Program-made: the position numbers and the translations under genes
DNA from: Prosthecobacter debontii
GTDB lineage: Bacteria > Verrucomicrobiota > Verrucomicrobiia > Verrucomicrobiales > Verrucomicrobiaceae
Length of the DNA: 59,443 nt
Assembly (NCBI RefSeq): GCF_900167535.1
Contig: NZ_FUYE01000026.1
Coordinates: 1-59,443 of the forward strand
Direction: 5' to 3'
Part shown: positions 44,659 through 54,666 of the stretch, in pieces
How positions within the stretch are numbered: position 1 is the stretch's first letter
Layout of the letters: the number at the start of each line of letters is the position of its first letter
Notes under the pieces: model-generated
What the model was told of the DNA's origin: nothing
Seen by the model: the letters and a program-made list of their open reading frames with translations, nothing else
The model's database searches: none

Positions 44659-46031
44659 GAGGGGCGACGTTGATTTTGATAATAGTTGAGAAGTCCCTGC
44701 ACGATCCCAGAAACATACTCCTCCAGCGCACTGGTTTGCAGCCTGCCACTGATGAGCGTGCGCCCAACATAATGACCGGCCAGCAGGCGGCGGTAGGTTT
44801 CCTCATGATTCATGACAAAGGGCTCCAGATAAACGACCGGGCATTGATACAATCGGTTAGCCAGCAAGTTCCGTGCATAGACATAGGGACTTGTGGCCAC
44901 CTTGCGCGCATTTGGGGTGGTGTAGATGTAGGCGGGCAGTCGGGTAATGCGGGCTAACCCTTCCGCCACAGACACCGCCAGCGGGATTTCCTCTTCATGA
45001 ATGCGCGCGAACAAACGCTGGAGCATCTCAAAACGCACGTCTTGTTGTTCAAGCTCCACTGGCGCATAGCAGCCATTCACCAGCACATGCAGATGATTTT
45101 TGGGTGAAAACTGCGGGGCGTTCGAAGGCCCCCAAGCTTCCGCATTCAGATGCAGGCAGAGGACAAGGTCCGGCTTGATCTGCCCATTCACCTTGTCACC
45201 CCGTGCATGGATCTCGCTGACTCGGTAAAAGAGTTTCTCCTTTTGCCACTGCACGGTGAGGATCTTCGCGTCCCCCTGAAGCCCCGCATATGTCGGCAGC
45301 GGATTGAGGATGCCATGCTCAGCAAGGGTATCGCGGGCCAGTTTCTCAAAATCATCCGGGCGTTGTTCAGTCACTGGCTCCTCACGATCTCGCACGAAGC
45401 TCACTCGCGCCCCTAAGGCCTCTAACCTCTGGGATAAAACGCGAGCCGTGATGAGGGATAAAGTGCCTTCTCGGATCGCTTCACCCGGTTGAAAACTTAG
45501 ATAGCGCTCCTCCACCTCAGCCCAACCTCCGCCGATATGTCCAGGATCGAGAGCGATGTGGAGATCACTTAGAGCCGGGCGTCCACGCAGCGGCGGCAGG
45601 TCCGCCGCCTTTCGCCACGAGCGAGCCGGCAACTCCCCTGCTCCGCCCTGCCGGAAAGGCACCTTCATCACGGGGTCGATGGGATTTCCTGTGGGCACCA
45701 CCAGACCATCCGGCGCGATCTCAAAAGGGGGGGGAAGCCCCACCTCAGGGGAATAAGTTTCCTTCCAGGCCGTCTCGAACTCCTCACGAGTCATGGTTCC
45801 GGCCCAGACTTTCAGGTCCTCCCACTCAGGCACCTTGCCCAGAGGACTGACTTTGGCCAACCGCAGCGGGTCTGGAGTAGGCTCGACAGCGGCTGCAGGC
45901 GGGGGCGGCACCTCCACGGCAGGCACCGGGGCAGCCGGCGGGGCTGGTTCCTGGGCACTTAGCCAGGAGACAGTCACGACACAGCTCAGTGTCACCTGCC
46001 CCCGACGGCTAATTTTCAAAAGCGATCTCAT
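44655..46031 (-). CDS. N-acetylmuramoyl-L-alanine amidase-like exported protein
   Basis: A 458-residue protein. An N-terminal export signal (MRSLLKISRRGQVTLSCVVTV, hydrophobic core to 'SWLSAQ') is followed by a Pro/Ala-rich linker (28-55). An Amidase_3-like domain starts near residue 155: 'LHIALDPGHIGGGWAEVEER' (zinc His and Glu), 'LVLCLHLNAEAWG' (second His) and a late 'VVYLEPFVMNHEE' with the catalytic-type Glu. It would cleave peptidoglycan stem peptides in the periplasm. It forms an ATGA-coupled pair with the fusion gene downstream. Confidence 0.8.
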   Translation of the reverse strand: MRSLLKISRRGQVTLSCVVTVSWLSAQEPAPPAAPVPAVEVPPPPAAAVEPTPDPLRLAKVSPLGKVPEWEDLKVWAGTMTREEFETAWKETYSPEVGLPPPFEIAPDGLVVPTGNPIDPVMKVPFRQGGAGELPARSWRKAADLPPLRGRPALSDLHIALDPGHIGGGWAEVEERYLSFQPGEAIREGTLSLITARVLSQRLEALGARVSFVRDREEPVTEQRPDDFEKLARDTLAEHGILNPLPTYAGLQGDAKILTVQWQKEKLFYRVSEIHARGDKVNGQIKPDLVLCLHLNAEAWGPSNAPQFSPKNHLHVLVNGCYAPVELEQQDVRFEMLQRLFARIHEEEIPLAVSVAEGLARITRLPAYIYTTPNARKVATSPYVYARNLLANRLYQCPVVYLEPFVMNHEETYRRLLAGHYVGRTLISGRLQTSALEEYVSGIVQGLLNYYQNQRRPS

Positions 46032-46082
46032 GACTGCATCCTAGACTTGATGCGCCCCGGCATCATCTACTAAGTGCAGCTT

Positions 46083-46904
46083 ATGTCCGATGCCCTCACC
46101 GAAACGCCGCCTGAAACTCTCCGTATCCTTTTCCTGGGAGACATCGTGGGCGAGCCCGGGCGGAAGGCGATCAGCACCCTTCTGCCCCTGCTACGTGAGC
46201 AGCTCAAAGTGGACTTTGCCATCGTCAATGGTGAAAACTCAGCCGCAGGCCGGGGCATCACTCCGAAGATCGCCATCAGCCTGATGCGCGCCAAGGCAGA
46301 TGTCATCACCACAGGTGACCACATCTGGGATCAGAAAGAAATCATCCCTTTCCTAGCCGATGAACCGCGCCTGCTGCGTCCCCTGAACTATCCGGCGGGG
46401 ACACCAGGAAATGGCAGCCTCGTGCTACAGACCAAGAAGGGCAAGATCGGCATCATCAACCTCCAGGGCCGCACTTTCATGCGGGATGCCTTAGAAAACC
46501 CCTTCACCACCGTTACCGCAGCGGTCGAGCAAATGCGCCAGGAGACCCCTGTCATTTTCGTGGATTTCCATGCCGAGGCCACCAGTGAGAAGGTCGCCAT
46601 GGGCTGGCATCTGGACGGCAAGGTGAGCGCTGTGATCGGCACCCACACCCATGTTCCCACAGCCGATGAACGCGTGCTGCCCAAGGGCACCGCCTTCCAA
46701 AGCGATGCCGGCATGTGCGGCCCCATGGACTCCATCATCGGCAGTCAAATCGAGCCGGTGCTGGAAAAATTCCACACGCAGATGCCCACCAAATTTGGCG
46801 TCGGGCGGGGCCCCGTGCGCGTGAATGGAGCCTTGATCACGATCGATCCGGCCACGGGTAAGGCGCTCGCGGTGGAGCGGATCGCCCAGACTTGGCACGA
46901 GTAA
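46083..46904 (+). CDS. YmdB-like metallophosphoesterase
   Basis: A 273-residue protein from the ATG at 46083; a GTG at 46074 adds three residues. 'LRILFLGDIVGEPGRKAI', 'AIVNGENSAAGRGIT', 'ITTGDHIWDQKE', 'FVDFHAEATSEK' and 'VIGTHTHVPTADERVLPKGTAF' match the TIGR00282/YmdB family throughout. Members are dinuclear-metal phosphodiesterases acting on cyclic nucleotides (2',3'-cAMP in tests) with effects on RNA turnover and biofilm choice. Confidence 0.9.
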   Translation: MSDALTETPPETLRILFLGDIVGEPGRKAISTLLPLLREQLKVDFAIVNGENSAAGRGITPKIAISLMRAKADVITTGDHIWDQKEIIPFLADEPRLLRPLNYPAGTPGNGSLVLQTKKGKIGIINLQGRTFMRDALENPFTTVTAAVEQMRQETPVIFVDFHAEATSEKVAMGWHLDGKVSAVIGTHTHVPTADERVLPKGTAFQSDAGMCGPMDSIIGSQIEPVLEKFHTQMPTKFGVGRGPVRVNGALITIDPATGKALAVERIAQTWHE

Positions 46905-46926
46905 AACGGGATTCAGCCCACACGCG

Positions 46927-48201
46927 CTAGGCCGCGTTTCGCTCGATCTTTTTGCGCAGGATCGGCGGACGCTCGCCTTTGACAACGGCTTCGTTGATCG
47001 AGACGGAGCGCACATCCACCCGGCTAGGCACGTCATACATCACATCCAGCATGATGCGCTCAAAGATGCTGCGCAGCCCACGGGCTCCCGTGCCGCGCTT
47101 CACCGCTTCACGTGCCATAGCCAGCAAGCCCTCTTTATTGATGTTCAGGTCCACACCGTCCATGTTCATCAGCTTGGCATACTGCTTGAGCAGAGCATTT
47201 TTCGGCTCCGTCAGCACGCGGACAAGTTCTTGCTCCGTCAGGGCTTCCAGCGAGCAAATCACGGGCAGGCGGCCGATGAACTCAGGGATCAATCCGTAAC
47301 CGAGGAGGTCCTCCGGCTCCACCTGAAGCGGGCCTTTCTTCTCACCTTCATCAGTTTGCGTCCCGGTATTGAAGCCCATCACTTGCTTGCCTTTACGACG
47401 CTTGATGATCTCCTCCAGGCCCACAAAAGCTCCCCCGCAGATGAACAGGATATTCTCGGTATTCACCTGAATGTATTCCTGCTGCGGGTGTTTACGCCCG
47501 CCTTGAGGAGGCACGTTGCATATGGTTCCCTCAATGATTTTCAGGAGCGCTTGCTGCACCCCTTCCCCAGAGACATCGCGGGTGATGCTGACATTGCTGG
47601 TGGTGCGCCCGATTTTGTCGATCTCGTCGATGTAAACGATCCCGATTTCCGCTTTCGCAATGTCGTAATCCGCAGCCTGCAAGAGTCGCAAAATGATGTT
47701 CTCTACATCTTCCCCCACGTAACCGGCCTCAGTCAGGGTGGTCGCATCGGCAATGCTGAAGGGCACATTCAAGATCTTGGCCAAGGTCTTGGCGAGTAGG
47801 GTCTTGCCGCAGCCCGTCGGCCCCAAGAGCAAAACATTGCTTTTCTCCAGTTCCACATCGTCAGGCCCAGGTATACGCCGCGGATTTTCACGCCGTGCAG
47901 CGAGCTGCTGGCTGTGCAGAATGCGCTTGTAGTGATTGTGCACCGCCACGCTCAACACCTTCTTTGCCTGAGCTTGCCCGATGACGTGCTGGTCCAGAAT
48001 CGCCGTGATCTCAACTGGCTTAGGCACCGAGAGAGGTGGCGAATGATCGGCCTCTTGAGCCGCTTCTTTATCCAAAATGGCTTTACAAACGCCGATGCAG
48101 TTGTCGCAAATATACACCCCAGGCCCAGCAATGAGCTTCCTCACCTCCGCATGGCTTTTACCGCAGAAGGAGCAAAGAGTTACTGTAGAAGCTCGAGGCA
48201 T
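46927..48201 (-). CDS. clpX: ATP-dependent Clp protease ATP-binding subunit ClpX
   Basis: A 424-residue AAA+ unfoldase from the ATG at 48201 ([17 protein letters not shown]...). The N-terminal C4 zinc domain ('CSFCGKSH', 'CDNCIGVC') is intact. Walker A is '[12 protein letters not shown]', Walker B '[11 protein letters not shown]', with pore loop 'GYVGEDVEN' and sensor-2 '[10 protein letters not shown]'. It recognises substrates and feeds them to ClpP, whose gene is immediately upstream (162-bp spacer). Confidence 0.97.
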   Translation of the reverse strand: MPRASTVTLCSFCGKSHAEVRKLIAGPGVYICDNCIGVCKAILDKEAAQEADHSPPLSVPKPVEITAILDQHVIGQAQAKKVLSVAVHNHYKRILHSQQLAARRENPRRIPGPDDVELEKSNVLLLGPTGCGKTLLAKTLAKILNVPFSIADATTLTEAGYVGEDVENIILRLLQAADYDIAKAEIGIVYIDEIDKIGRTTSNVSITRDVSGEGVQQALLKIIEGTICNVPPQGGRKHPQQEYIQVNTENILFICGGAFVGLEEIIKRRKGKQVMGFNTGTQTDEGEKKGPLQVEPEDLLGYGLIPEFIGRLPVICSLEALTEQELVRVLTEPKNALLKQYAKLMNMDGVDLNINKEGLLAMAREAVKRGTGARGLRSIFERIMLDVMYDVPSRVDVRSVSINEAVVKGERPPILRKKIERNAA

Positions 48202-48363
48202 AAATGGAGTGTCGCATGAAGCGAAGGCTGGAGTCAAGACGGACGAAATGCCCCTCTATCTCAATGAGTCGGGTGAGGAGCAAGACGTTCAATCTTCATA
48301 AGCGGCTCTTTTGCCAACTTGAAGAACTTTCTTGCTCTCACTCGCTGAATGGGAAAGGCGACC

Positions 48364-49011
48364 TCAGGCAAGTGGCGGCAGTTCCTTGTTGCTCTGGAGC
48401 ACCTTGTCCACGAGACCGTAAGCGGCGGCTTCTTCAGCACTCATATAATTATCACGGTCCGCATCACGCTCGATCACCTCAGGCGTCTTACCGCAGTGGT
48501 GAGCCAGGATACGATTCAGGCGGCGCTTCAGCTTATACATGAAGTCCACCGTGCGCTCCACGTCACTGGCCGTGCCACGGGCGCCGCCGGAGACCTGGTG
48601 AATCATGATGTCACTGTTCGGCAGCGCGAAACGCTTGCCCTTCGTGCCCGAGGCCAGAAGCACAGCACCCATGCTGGCGCAAATGCCGATGCAGTAGGTG
48701 TTCACGTCACAGGTGACAAACTGCATCGTGTCATAAATGGCCAGACCAGCCGTCACCGAACCACCAGGGCTGTTGATGTAAAAGTGGATGTCCTTCTTCG
48801 GGTCCTGCATCTGGAGGAACAGGAACTGAGCGATGATGACGTTGGCAACTTGGTCATTCACATCGCTGCCCAGGAAAATGATGCGATCCTTCAGCAGGCG
48901 GGAGTAAATGTCATAAGCGCGCTCCATCCGGCCTTCGCTCTCGATCACAGTCGGGACGATGTAGTTGCTCGGAGGGGTGATGAGAGTGGGGAAATCTTGA
49001 GGATTGGACAT
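48364..49011 (-). CDS. clpP: ATP-dependent Clp protease proteolytic subunit ClpP
   Basis: A 215-residue serine peptidase. Catalytic Ser is in '[14 protein letters not shown]', His in '[12 protein letters not shown]', and the Asp is about 50 residues later ('RDADRDNYM'). '[11 protein letters not shown]' forms the substrate groove. The gene is the first of a clpP-clpX pair and divergent from rpsB, with about 290 bp of shared upstream DNA. Confidence 0.97.
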   Translation of the reverse strand: MSNPQDFPTLITPPSNYIVPTVIESEGRMERAYDIYSRLLKDRIIFLGSDVNDQVANVIIAQFLFLQMQDPKKDIHFYINSPGGSVTAGLAIYDTMQFVTCDVNTYCIGICASMGAVLLASGTKGKRFALPNSDIMIHQVSGGARGTASDVERTVDFMYKLKRRLNRILAHHCGKTPEVIERDADRDNYMSAEEAAAYGLVDKVLQSNKELPPLA

Positions 49012-49303
49012 AAGTGGTAGTAATCAAGGAGGGACGGCCCAGCTTGTCAAACAAGGCCCTTCCACCTGGCGCAAAGAATACGCCACCCAGGGGGTGTCAG
49101 ATGTGCATGTGTACATCTGCACACGAAAAACTGCTTGCCGAATCCGCCTACGGCCCTACTCTTGCCGCCCTTTTCCGGGCATTCCGCCTGGGAAAAGCTC
49201 AGTAAACCCTAACCCGCTGCTTTTTCGGATCTGTGCCACTCCTGGCATTGAGCGTCCAGCCCCTTGGCTGAAACGTGCGAAGAACTGGCAATCTCAAACC
49301 TAC

Positions 49304-49993
49304 ATGTCCCAAGCACTCGCAGAACTCGTCGAAGCCGGAGTCCATTTCGGCCACCAAACCAAGCGTTGGAACCCGAAGATGAAGCCTTTCATCCTCGACT
49401 CCCGCAACCAGATCCACATCCTCAACCTCGAGGAAACCGTCAAGCAGATCGATACCGCTGCTGAATTCCTGGCTGATCTGGCCCGCAAGAACAAGCGCAT
49501 CCTTTTCGTCGGCTGCAAGCGCCAGGCTCAGGAAGCCATCCGTGAAGCGGCTGAAGCCTGCGGTCAATTCTATGTGAACCACCGCTGGCTGGGTGGCACC
49601 CTCACCAACCTCGAAACCATCCGCAAGAGCGTGGCCCGCCTGGGTTACCTGGAAGAGATCGAGAAGAAGCCTGAGTTCAAACTCATGTCCAAGAAGGAGC
49701 TCGCCTCCCTGAACCGTGAGCGCATCAAGCTGGAGCGCAACCTCCGCGGCGTGCGTGGCATGGAGAAGTTCCCTGACGCAGTCGTCATCGTGGACTCCGC
49801 TCGTGAGCACATCGCCGTTCATGAAGCCCGCCGCCTCGGCATCCCAATCGTGGCCCTCGTGGACACCAACGCTGACCCTGACAAAGTGGACTACCCGATC
49901 GCCGCTAACGACGACGCCATCCGCTCCATCCGCATCATCCTGCAGAAGCTGATCGACCCTGTCATCACCGCGACTGCTGAAGCCAAGAAGTAA
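49304..49993 (+). CDS. rpsB: 30S ribosomal protein S2
   Basis: A 229-residue protein from the ATG at 49304 ([18 protein letters not shown]...). The frame is open 100 codons upstream, but that part is not ribosomal. '[19 protein letters not shown]', '[16 protein letters not shown]', '[14 protein letters not shown]' and '[19 protein letters not shown]' are diagnostic. It is followed after 27 bp by tsf, the universal rpsB-tsf operon. Confidence 0.97.
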   Translation: MSQALAELVEAGVHFGHQTKRWNPKMKPFILDSRNQIHILNLEETVKQIDTAAEFLADLARKNKRILFVGCKRQAQEAIREAAEACGQFYVNHRWLGGTLTNLETIRKSVARLGYLEEIEKKPEFKLMSKKELASLNRERIKLERNLRGVRGMEKFPDAVVIVDSAREHIAVHEARRLGIPIVALVDTNADPDKVDYPIAANDDAIRSIRIILQKLIDPVITATAEAKK

Positions 49994-50020
49994 ACCCAAC
50001 CTCACCCCCTTTACAGACAC

Positions 50021-50617
50021 ATGGCAGAAATCTCCGCTAAAGTCGTCATGGCCCTGCGTGAAAAGACCAACGCAGGCATGATGGAATGCAAAGCCGCTCT
50101 CAAGGAAGCCGATGGCGACCTGGAAAAGGCCGAAACCATTCTCCGCAAAAAAGGCACCATCAAGGCCGAGAAAAAGGCTGACCGCCAGACGAAGGAAGGC
50201 ATCATCGCCTCCTACATCCACATGGCTGGCCGTATCGGCGTGCTCATCGAAGTGAACTGCGAAACCGACTTCGTCGCTCGCAACGAAAACTTCCAGGCCT
50301 TCGTGAAGGACGTGTCCCTGCACATCGCCGCTGCGAATCCGAAGTTCCTCACCCGCGAAGAGATCCCTGCGGACCTCATCGCCAAGGAGCGCGAAATCGC
50401 TGCTGACCAGATCAAGGGTAAGCCTGCGGAAATCGCTGAAAAGATCATCCAGGGCAAGATCGACAAAATCTTCTCCGAGCAGTGCCTCCTTGAGCAGGCC
50501 TACATCAAGAACCCTGACCAGACCATCGGCGACTACGTGAAAAGCAAAATCGCTGAGCTGGGTGAGAACCTTGTCGTGCGTCGCTTCGTGCGCTACGCCG
50601 TCGGCGAGGAGATCTAA
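50021..50617 (+). CDS. tsf: Elongation factor Ts
   Basis: A 198-residue EF-Ts, the short form without the long second dimerisation insert found in E. coli (283 residues). The UBA-like N-terminus ('REKTNAGMMECKAALKEADGD') is followed by the core 'GVLIEVNCETDFVARNENF', the EF-Tu contact motif. It recycles EF-Tu-GDP. It is the second gene of the rpsB-tsf operon and is closed by a strong terminator. Confidence 0.96.
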   Translation: MAEISAKVVMALREKTNAGMMECKAALKEADGDLEKAETILRKKGTIKAEKKADRQTKEGIIASYIHMAGRIGVLIEVNCETDFVARNENFQAFVKDVSLHIAAANPKFLTREEIPADLIAKEREIAADQIKGKPAEIAEKIIQGKIDKIFSEQCLLEQAYIKNPDQTIGDYVKSKIAELGENLVVRRFVRYAVGEEI

Positions 50618-50652
50618 TTCATTTCCGCCACCCTCCCCTTCTAACCCCCCTG

Positions 50653-50686
50653 AGAGAGCAGGCCGCTAGGCCTGCTCTCTTTTTTA
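50653..50686 (+). terminator. Rho-independent terminator of rpsB-tsf
   Basis: GAGAGCAGGC pairs with GCCTGCTCTC around a CGCTAG-type loop and is followed by six T residues, 36 bp after the tsf stop. Confidence 0.92.
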
Positions 50687-50840
50687 GTGGTGGATCAGCA
50701 CCTTAAAGAGTTAGAGCCGTTTAGGGGCCACAGAGCGCAGTCTGCACTTCACTGCCGCTCATCATTCCACGAGACGCCGTAGCCTTGCCCCCTTTACTTA
50801 AGGTGAAGCGGTCTATTATTCCTCTGGAGTTGGCAGCAAG

Positions 50841-50910
50841 AGTGTGGCCACACTTTTCAGACTCTCGACCACATTGACAGACGGATGCCACTCATTTGAC
50901 GATCGAGAGT
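50841..50910. promoter_or_regulatory. Palindromes in the spacer before the TauE/SafE-like gene
   Basis: The 536-bp gap 50618-51153 has, besides the terminator, the self-complementary AGTGTGGCCACACT (50841-50854). It also has an 8-bp inverted repeat ACTCTCGA (50861-50868)/TCGAGAGT (50903-50910). They could be operators; nothing else is recognisable there. Confidence 0.35.
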
Positions 50911-51153
50911 GTGGGCGATAATATAAAAAGCTGATCCGCCTTCTTGAGCATGACTAGACCCAGGCTCAGCCCATCTAACCCACTCAAGCCATCAGCGGCA
51001 AACACTCGCATCGAATTGGATTCCCCGGGAGTCGCCGTAAAATTTGCGTTTGCTCATTATGCCTGATGAGCATCACACAGGTCTCAAAAGAGTATGATCG
51101 CATTTCTCGTTTCGGATTAACATGGCGGCCGTTCTGCTCCCTGCCCGCTGATT

Positions 51154-52155
51154 ATGTTCCGCAGTAAAGTCTTCACTTTTTGGTTCATCACCATGCTCAT
51201 CGTCTGGGCCGGGTTGTTTTACAGCTTCAATGATCTGGGGTTTCTCGCCTCGCACTTTCATTATCCGCTGATCATGGTCCTCGGCGCCTTCGTCGCGGGA
51301 TTGACGCCGGAGGGCGGAGGCGCGGTGGCTTTTCCTGTTCTCAGTGTCTTTTTCAGCATCGACCGTGTACTCGCCCGTGACTTTAGCCTGATGATCCAGA
51401 GCATCGGTATGACCAGCGCCAGCATCTTCATCCTCAGCTATCGGGGAAATGTGATGAGCCGTTATCGGCCGATGCTGTGGTTCATTCCCGTCGGCTTCGT
51501 GGGGTTCGTGCTGGGGATGCTCACTCTCCAAAAAATCCCGGTTTACATCATCCAGGCCCTGTTTCTCAGCCTCATCACCACCTTTGCCATCGCTTACTTT
51601 TACAGCAGTCATCGCGGGCAAAAGATGACGCTGGAGATCACGAGCAAGACGGACATCGCCTTCCTGTGTGCCATCTTGATTCTCGGGGGCATGTGTGCCA
51701 GCCTCTTCGGCACAGGGGCAGACATCATCCTCTACACGCTGCTGGTCACCCGATTCGGCATGCAGGAAAAGGTGGCTACGCACCTGAGCATCATGATCAT
51801 GGCGGCCATGAGCGTGCTCGGGTATGCCTACCGGCATTTCTACGATGCCGGGCTCACGCATGATCAGGTGCGCACCTGGCTGTGTGCGTATCCCGTGGTG
51901 CTGTTCATGGCACCGTTTGGCTCCTACATCCTCCAGGGGATGAATGTGGAGTGGATGCTGCGAGGGGTGGTCATTCTGAATGTGGCCCAACTCCTCTACT
52001 TCAACATCAACAAACCTTCCGTGGAGAAGCTGATTGCCTCAGGAGCATTTTCCATTGTGCTCATGGTGGTCTTTGCCTCCGCTCTCTCCCGTCTGGCTAA
52101 GAAAAGCGGAGAACGCGACGCGGATACGGCCCTGCCTGAGCCGGGAGAGGTGTAG
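51154..52155 (+). CDS. TauE/SafE-family membrane permease
   Basis: A 333-residue protein with about eight to nine membrane helices. The first half carries 'VAGLTPEGGGAVAFPVLSVFF' and the second half 'GGMCASLFGTGADIILYTLL', the two inverted repeats of the TauE/SafE sulfite/organic-anion exporter family with their G-x-G signature. Substrate is unknown. The C-terminal tail is short and charged. It lies alone between the rpsB-tsf terminator and ssb. Confidence 0.8.
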   Translation: MFRSKVFTFWFITMLIVWAGLFYSFNDLGFLASHFHYPLIMVLGAFVAGLTPEGGGAVAFPVLSVFFSIDRVLARDFSLMIQSIGMTSASIFILSYRGNVMSRYRPMLWFIPVGFVGFVLGMLTLQKIPVYIIQALFLSLITTFAIAYFYSSHRGQKMTLEITSKTDIAFLCAILILGGMCASLFGTGADIILYTLLVTRFGMQEKVATHLSIMIMAAMSVLGYAYRHFYDAGLTHDQVRTWLCAYPVVLFMAPFGSYILQGMNVEWMLRGVVILNVAQLLYFNINKPSVEKLIASGAFSIVLMVVFASALSRLAKKSGERDADTALPEPGEV

Positions 52156-52237
52156 GAACCTTCTCCTGGCCAGCCTTTTGCTCGGGTTTAAAAAATGGTT
52201 GTGGCGCAATCTCCTGGATGGATAAGGTGACGGAATT

Positions 52238-52858
52238 ATGGCCTCGCTCAATAAAGTCATGCTCATTGGCAATCTCACCCGCGATCCGGAGGTGCGCTAC
52301 ACGCCCAAAGGAAGTGCGGTCTGTGACATGGCCATCGCAGTCAATCGCCGTTACCTGACGGAAAGCGGGGAGCGCCAGGAAGAAGTGACCTACCTGGATA
52401 TTGTGCTCTGGGGCAAGACGGCTGAACTCGCCGGTCAATACCTCGCCAAAGGCCGCTCGGTTTTCGTCGAAGGTCGCCTTCAGATGGACACCTGGGAAGA
52501 CAAAGCAACAGGCCAGAAGCGCAGCAAGATCAAGATCGTGGCTGAGAACATGCAGTTCCTCAACAATGCCGGTGGCGGTGGCCCAGGCAATGGCGGCGGC
52601 GGTGGATACAGCGGTGGTGACGACTCTGAGGGCTACAGCGCCCCAGCACCCCAGCAGCAGCGTCGCCAAGGTGGCGGGGGCGGCGGTGGTGGTGGTGGTG
52701 GCAACTACGGAGGAGGCGGGGGCGGCAGCGGTGGCTATCAACAGCGCTCCGGCGGCCAGCAGAGGCCTCCTCAGCGGCCTGCTCCAGCCCAACAGCACGA
52801 TGATTTCGGTGAAGGCCCCATCACGGATGGGATGGAAGACGACGATATTCCGTTTTGA
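52238..52858 (+). CDS. ssb: Single-stranded DNA-binding protein
   Basis: A 206-residue SSB. The OB fold covers residues 1-110 ('NKVMLIGNLTRDPEVRYTPKG', 'YLDIVLWGKTAELAGQYLAKGR', 'FVEGRLQMDTWEDKATGQKRSK'). The linker (115-180) is unusually rich in Gly with Gln/Arg/Pro. The acidic tail ends 'MEDDDIPF', the standard partner-binding tip. It is needed for replication and repair. The long GGT/GGC-repeat linker is low complexity and could vary in length between strains. Confidence 0.97.
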   Translation: MASLNKVMLIGNLTRDPEVRYTPKGSAVCDMAIAVNRRYLTESGERQEEVTYLDIVLWGKTAELAGQYLAKGRSVFVEGRLQMDTWEDKATGQKRSKIKIVAENMQFLNNAGGGGPGNGGGGGYSGGDDSEGYSAPAPQQQRRQGGGGGGGGGGGNYGGGGGGSGGYQQRSGGQQRPPQRPAPAQQHDDFGEGPITDGMEDDDIPF

Positions 52859-53014
52859 TCTTTTCAGGAGGTGCAGATGTGCAGCGTTTGCGCTTCCTCA
52901 TACCCGCATTGGTCTGGGCCTAGGAAAGGTGGGCTCAAGTTCGTTGGCGCTTTAACGGAGCGGATTTTCTCCGCTCCAGACGCCAAACCTACCGAACTCG
53001 CATTCCCACCTGCT

Positions 53015-53242
53015 ATGAAAGCTCTGTTACCCGCCCTGCTGCTCACCTTTGCCAGCCTCACCGTCGTTTTCGCCAAAGGTGGCCGCCCCATCAATGACGT
53101 CTGCCCTGTGGAAGGGAAACCTGGTCGCCCGATCTATCGCATCTTCACGGATGAAGGCACCATCATCTTTTGCTGTGCCGACTGCGTGGAAGCGTATCAA
53201 AAGAATCCCAACCGCTACCCGGTGAAGAAGTCTGAGAAATAG
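53015..53242 (+). CDS. Small exported YHS-like protein
   Basis: A 75-residue protein from the ATG at 53015. A signal peptide (MKALLPALLLTFASLTVVFA) precedes a mini-domain with 'NDVCPVEGKPG' and 'IIFCCADCVEAYQKNPNRY', the Cys pattern of YHS/TRASH metal-binding domains. Periplasmic copper or other metal binding is likely. Confidence 0.7.
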   Translation: MKALLPALLLTFASLTVVFAKGGRPINDVCPVEGKPGRPIYRIFTDEGTIIFCCADCVEAYQKNPNRYPVKKSEK

Positions 53243-53307
53243 TGTTCTGAGACGACGCGGCTTGCAATTGGCGGAGACTTCGGGCTTGAATCCCCCAGTC
53301 TCCCACC

Positions 53308-54609
53308 ATGCACGTCTCTTCTGCCCGCACTCCTTGGTATCGCGTTCTGTATCTCCAGGTCATCATGGCCGTGGTGATCGGCATTCTCATCGGGCATTTT
53401 TTTCCTGAGGCGGGAAAAGCACTGGAGCCTCTGAGCAAAGGCTTCATCAAGCTCATCAAGATGATGATCGCGCCGATCATCTTCTGCACCGTGGTGCATG
53501 GCATCGCGTCCATTGGCGACTTGAAAAAGCTCGGCCGAGTCGGTGGCAAGACGCTGCTCTACTTTGAGGTCGTTTCGACCTTAGCCCTCATCATCGGCTT
53601 GATCGTGGTGAATACCCTGCAACCAGGCGCGGGTTTCAATGCAGATATCAGCGCTCTGGATGCGAAGTCCGTGGCCACCGTGCATGAGTATGCCAACAAA
53701 GCTCACTCTCTGAGCACGACAGACTTTCTGCTCAACATCATTCCCAGCGCCTTCGTTGGGGCCTTTGCAGGAGGAGATCTCCTCCAGGTCGTATTCATCG
53801 CTCTGCTGACAGCCTTCGCTATCGCCAGTCTAGGAGAGCGCGGCCTGCCTGTGCTGCACGTGATCGATCGAGCTGGCGAGGTCTTCTTTGGCATCATGCG
53901 CATCGTCATCAAGGTCGCTCCCCTGGGGGCTCTGGGGGCGATGGCTCATACGATCGGCAGTTACGGCATCGGCTCCTTGCAGCAGCTTCTCTATTTGATG
54001 CTGGGCTTTTACACGACTTCGATCCTATTCGTGGTGGTGGTGTTGGGTTTGATCGCCCGTGCCGCAGGGTTTTCCATCTTTCGTTTTCTCATCTACATCA
54101 AGGACGAGCTGTTGATCGTGCTCGGCACCAGCTCCTCCGAAACCGTGCTGCCGCAGATGATTCAAAAGCTGCGCGGCCTGGGCTGTGCTCCCTCCACCGT
54201 GGGTCTTGTAATCCCAACCGGGTATAGTTTTAACTTGGACGGCACCAATATCTACATGGTCATGGGAGCAGTTTTCCTGGCCCAGGCGACGAATACCCCC
54301 TTGGACCTTAGCCAACAGGTCAGTCTCCTTCTCGTCGCCATGGTGACCTCAAAGGGTGCCAGTGGTGTGACTGGAGCCGGGTTCATCACCCTTGCCGCCA
54401 CGCTTTCAGCTGTGCCGAGCGTGCCGGTGGAGGCCATGGCTCTGATCCTGGGCATCGACCGTTTCATGAGTGAATGTCGCTCTCTGACCAATCTGGTGGG
54501 CAATGGCGTGGCCACCGTCGTCATCAGCCGTTGGGAGGGCGAAGTCTCAGCGGAGGCACTTCAGACAAATTTACGTGAACCCATTTCACCGCCACCGCCG
54601 AATACATAA
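53308..54609 (+). CDS. Dicarboxylate/amino acid:cation symporter (DAACS family)
   Basis: A 433-residue transporter with eight membrane helices and two re-entrant loops. The HP1 motif is '[14 protein letters not shown]', TM7 is '[15 protein letters not shown]', HP2 is '[19 protein letters not shown]' and TM8 is '[25 protein letters not shown]'. These are the Glt/DctA signature, including the TM8 Asp and Arg/Asn that bind the acid. The 'RSLTNLVGN' form fits C4-dicarboxylate carriers like DctA, though glutamate cannot be excluded. Confidence 0.92.
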   Translation: MHVSSARTPWYRVLYLQVIMAVVIGILIGHFFPEAGKALEPLSKGFIKLIKMMIAPIIFCTVVHGIASIGDLKKLGRVGGKTLLYFEVVSTLALIIGLIVVNTLQPGAGFNADISALDAKSVATVHEYANKAHSLSTTDFLLNIIPSAFVGAFAGGDLLQVVFIALLTAFAIASLGERGLPVLHVIDRAGEVFFGIMRIVIKVAPLGALGAMAHTIGSYGIGSLQQLLYLMLGFYTTSILFVVVVLGLIARAAGFSIFRFLIYIKDELLIVLGTSSSETVLPQMIQKLRGLGCAPSTVGLVIPTGYSFNLDGTNIYMVMGAVFLAQATNTPLDLSQQVSLLLVAMVTSKGASGVTGAGFITLAATLSAVPSVPVEAMALILGIDRFMSECRSLTNLVGNGVATVVISRWEGEVSAEALQTNLREPISPPPPNT

Positions 54610-54666
54610 CGAAGGAGAGGCGTCATAAGAGAGTCGCTTTAGCAACTTGCGCGCCCCTCCTACCCC

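Noticed and set aside
52560..52760. Microsatellite or regulatory GGT/GGC repeat
   Set aside because: It is the in-frame Gly-rich linker of SSB, a common feature of the family.
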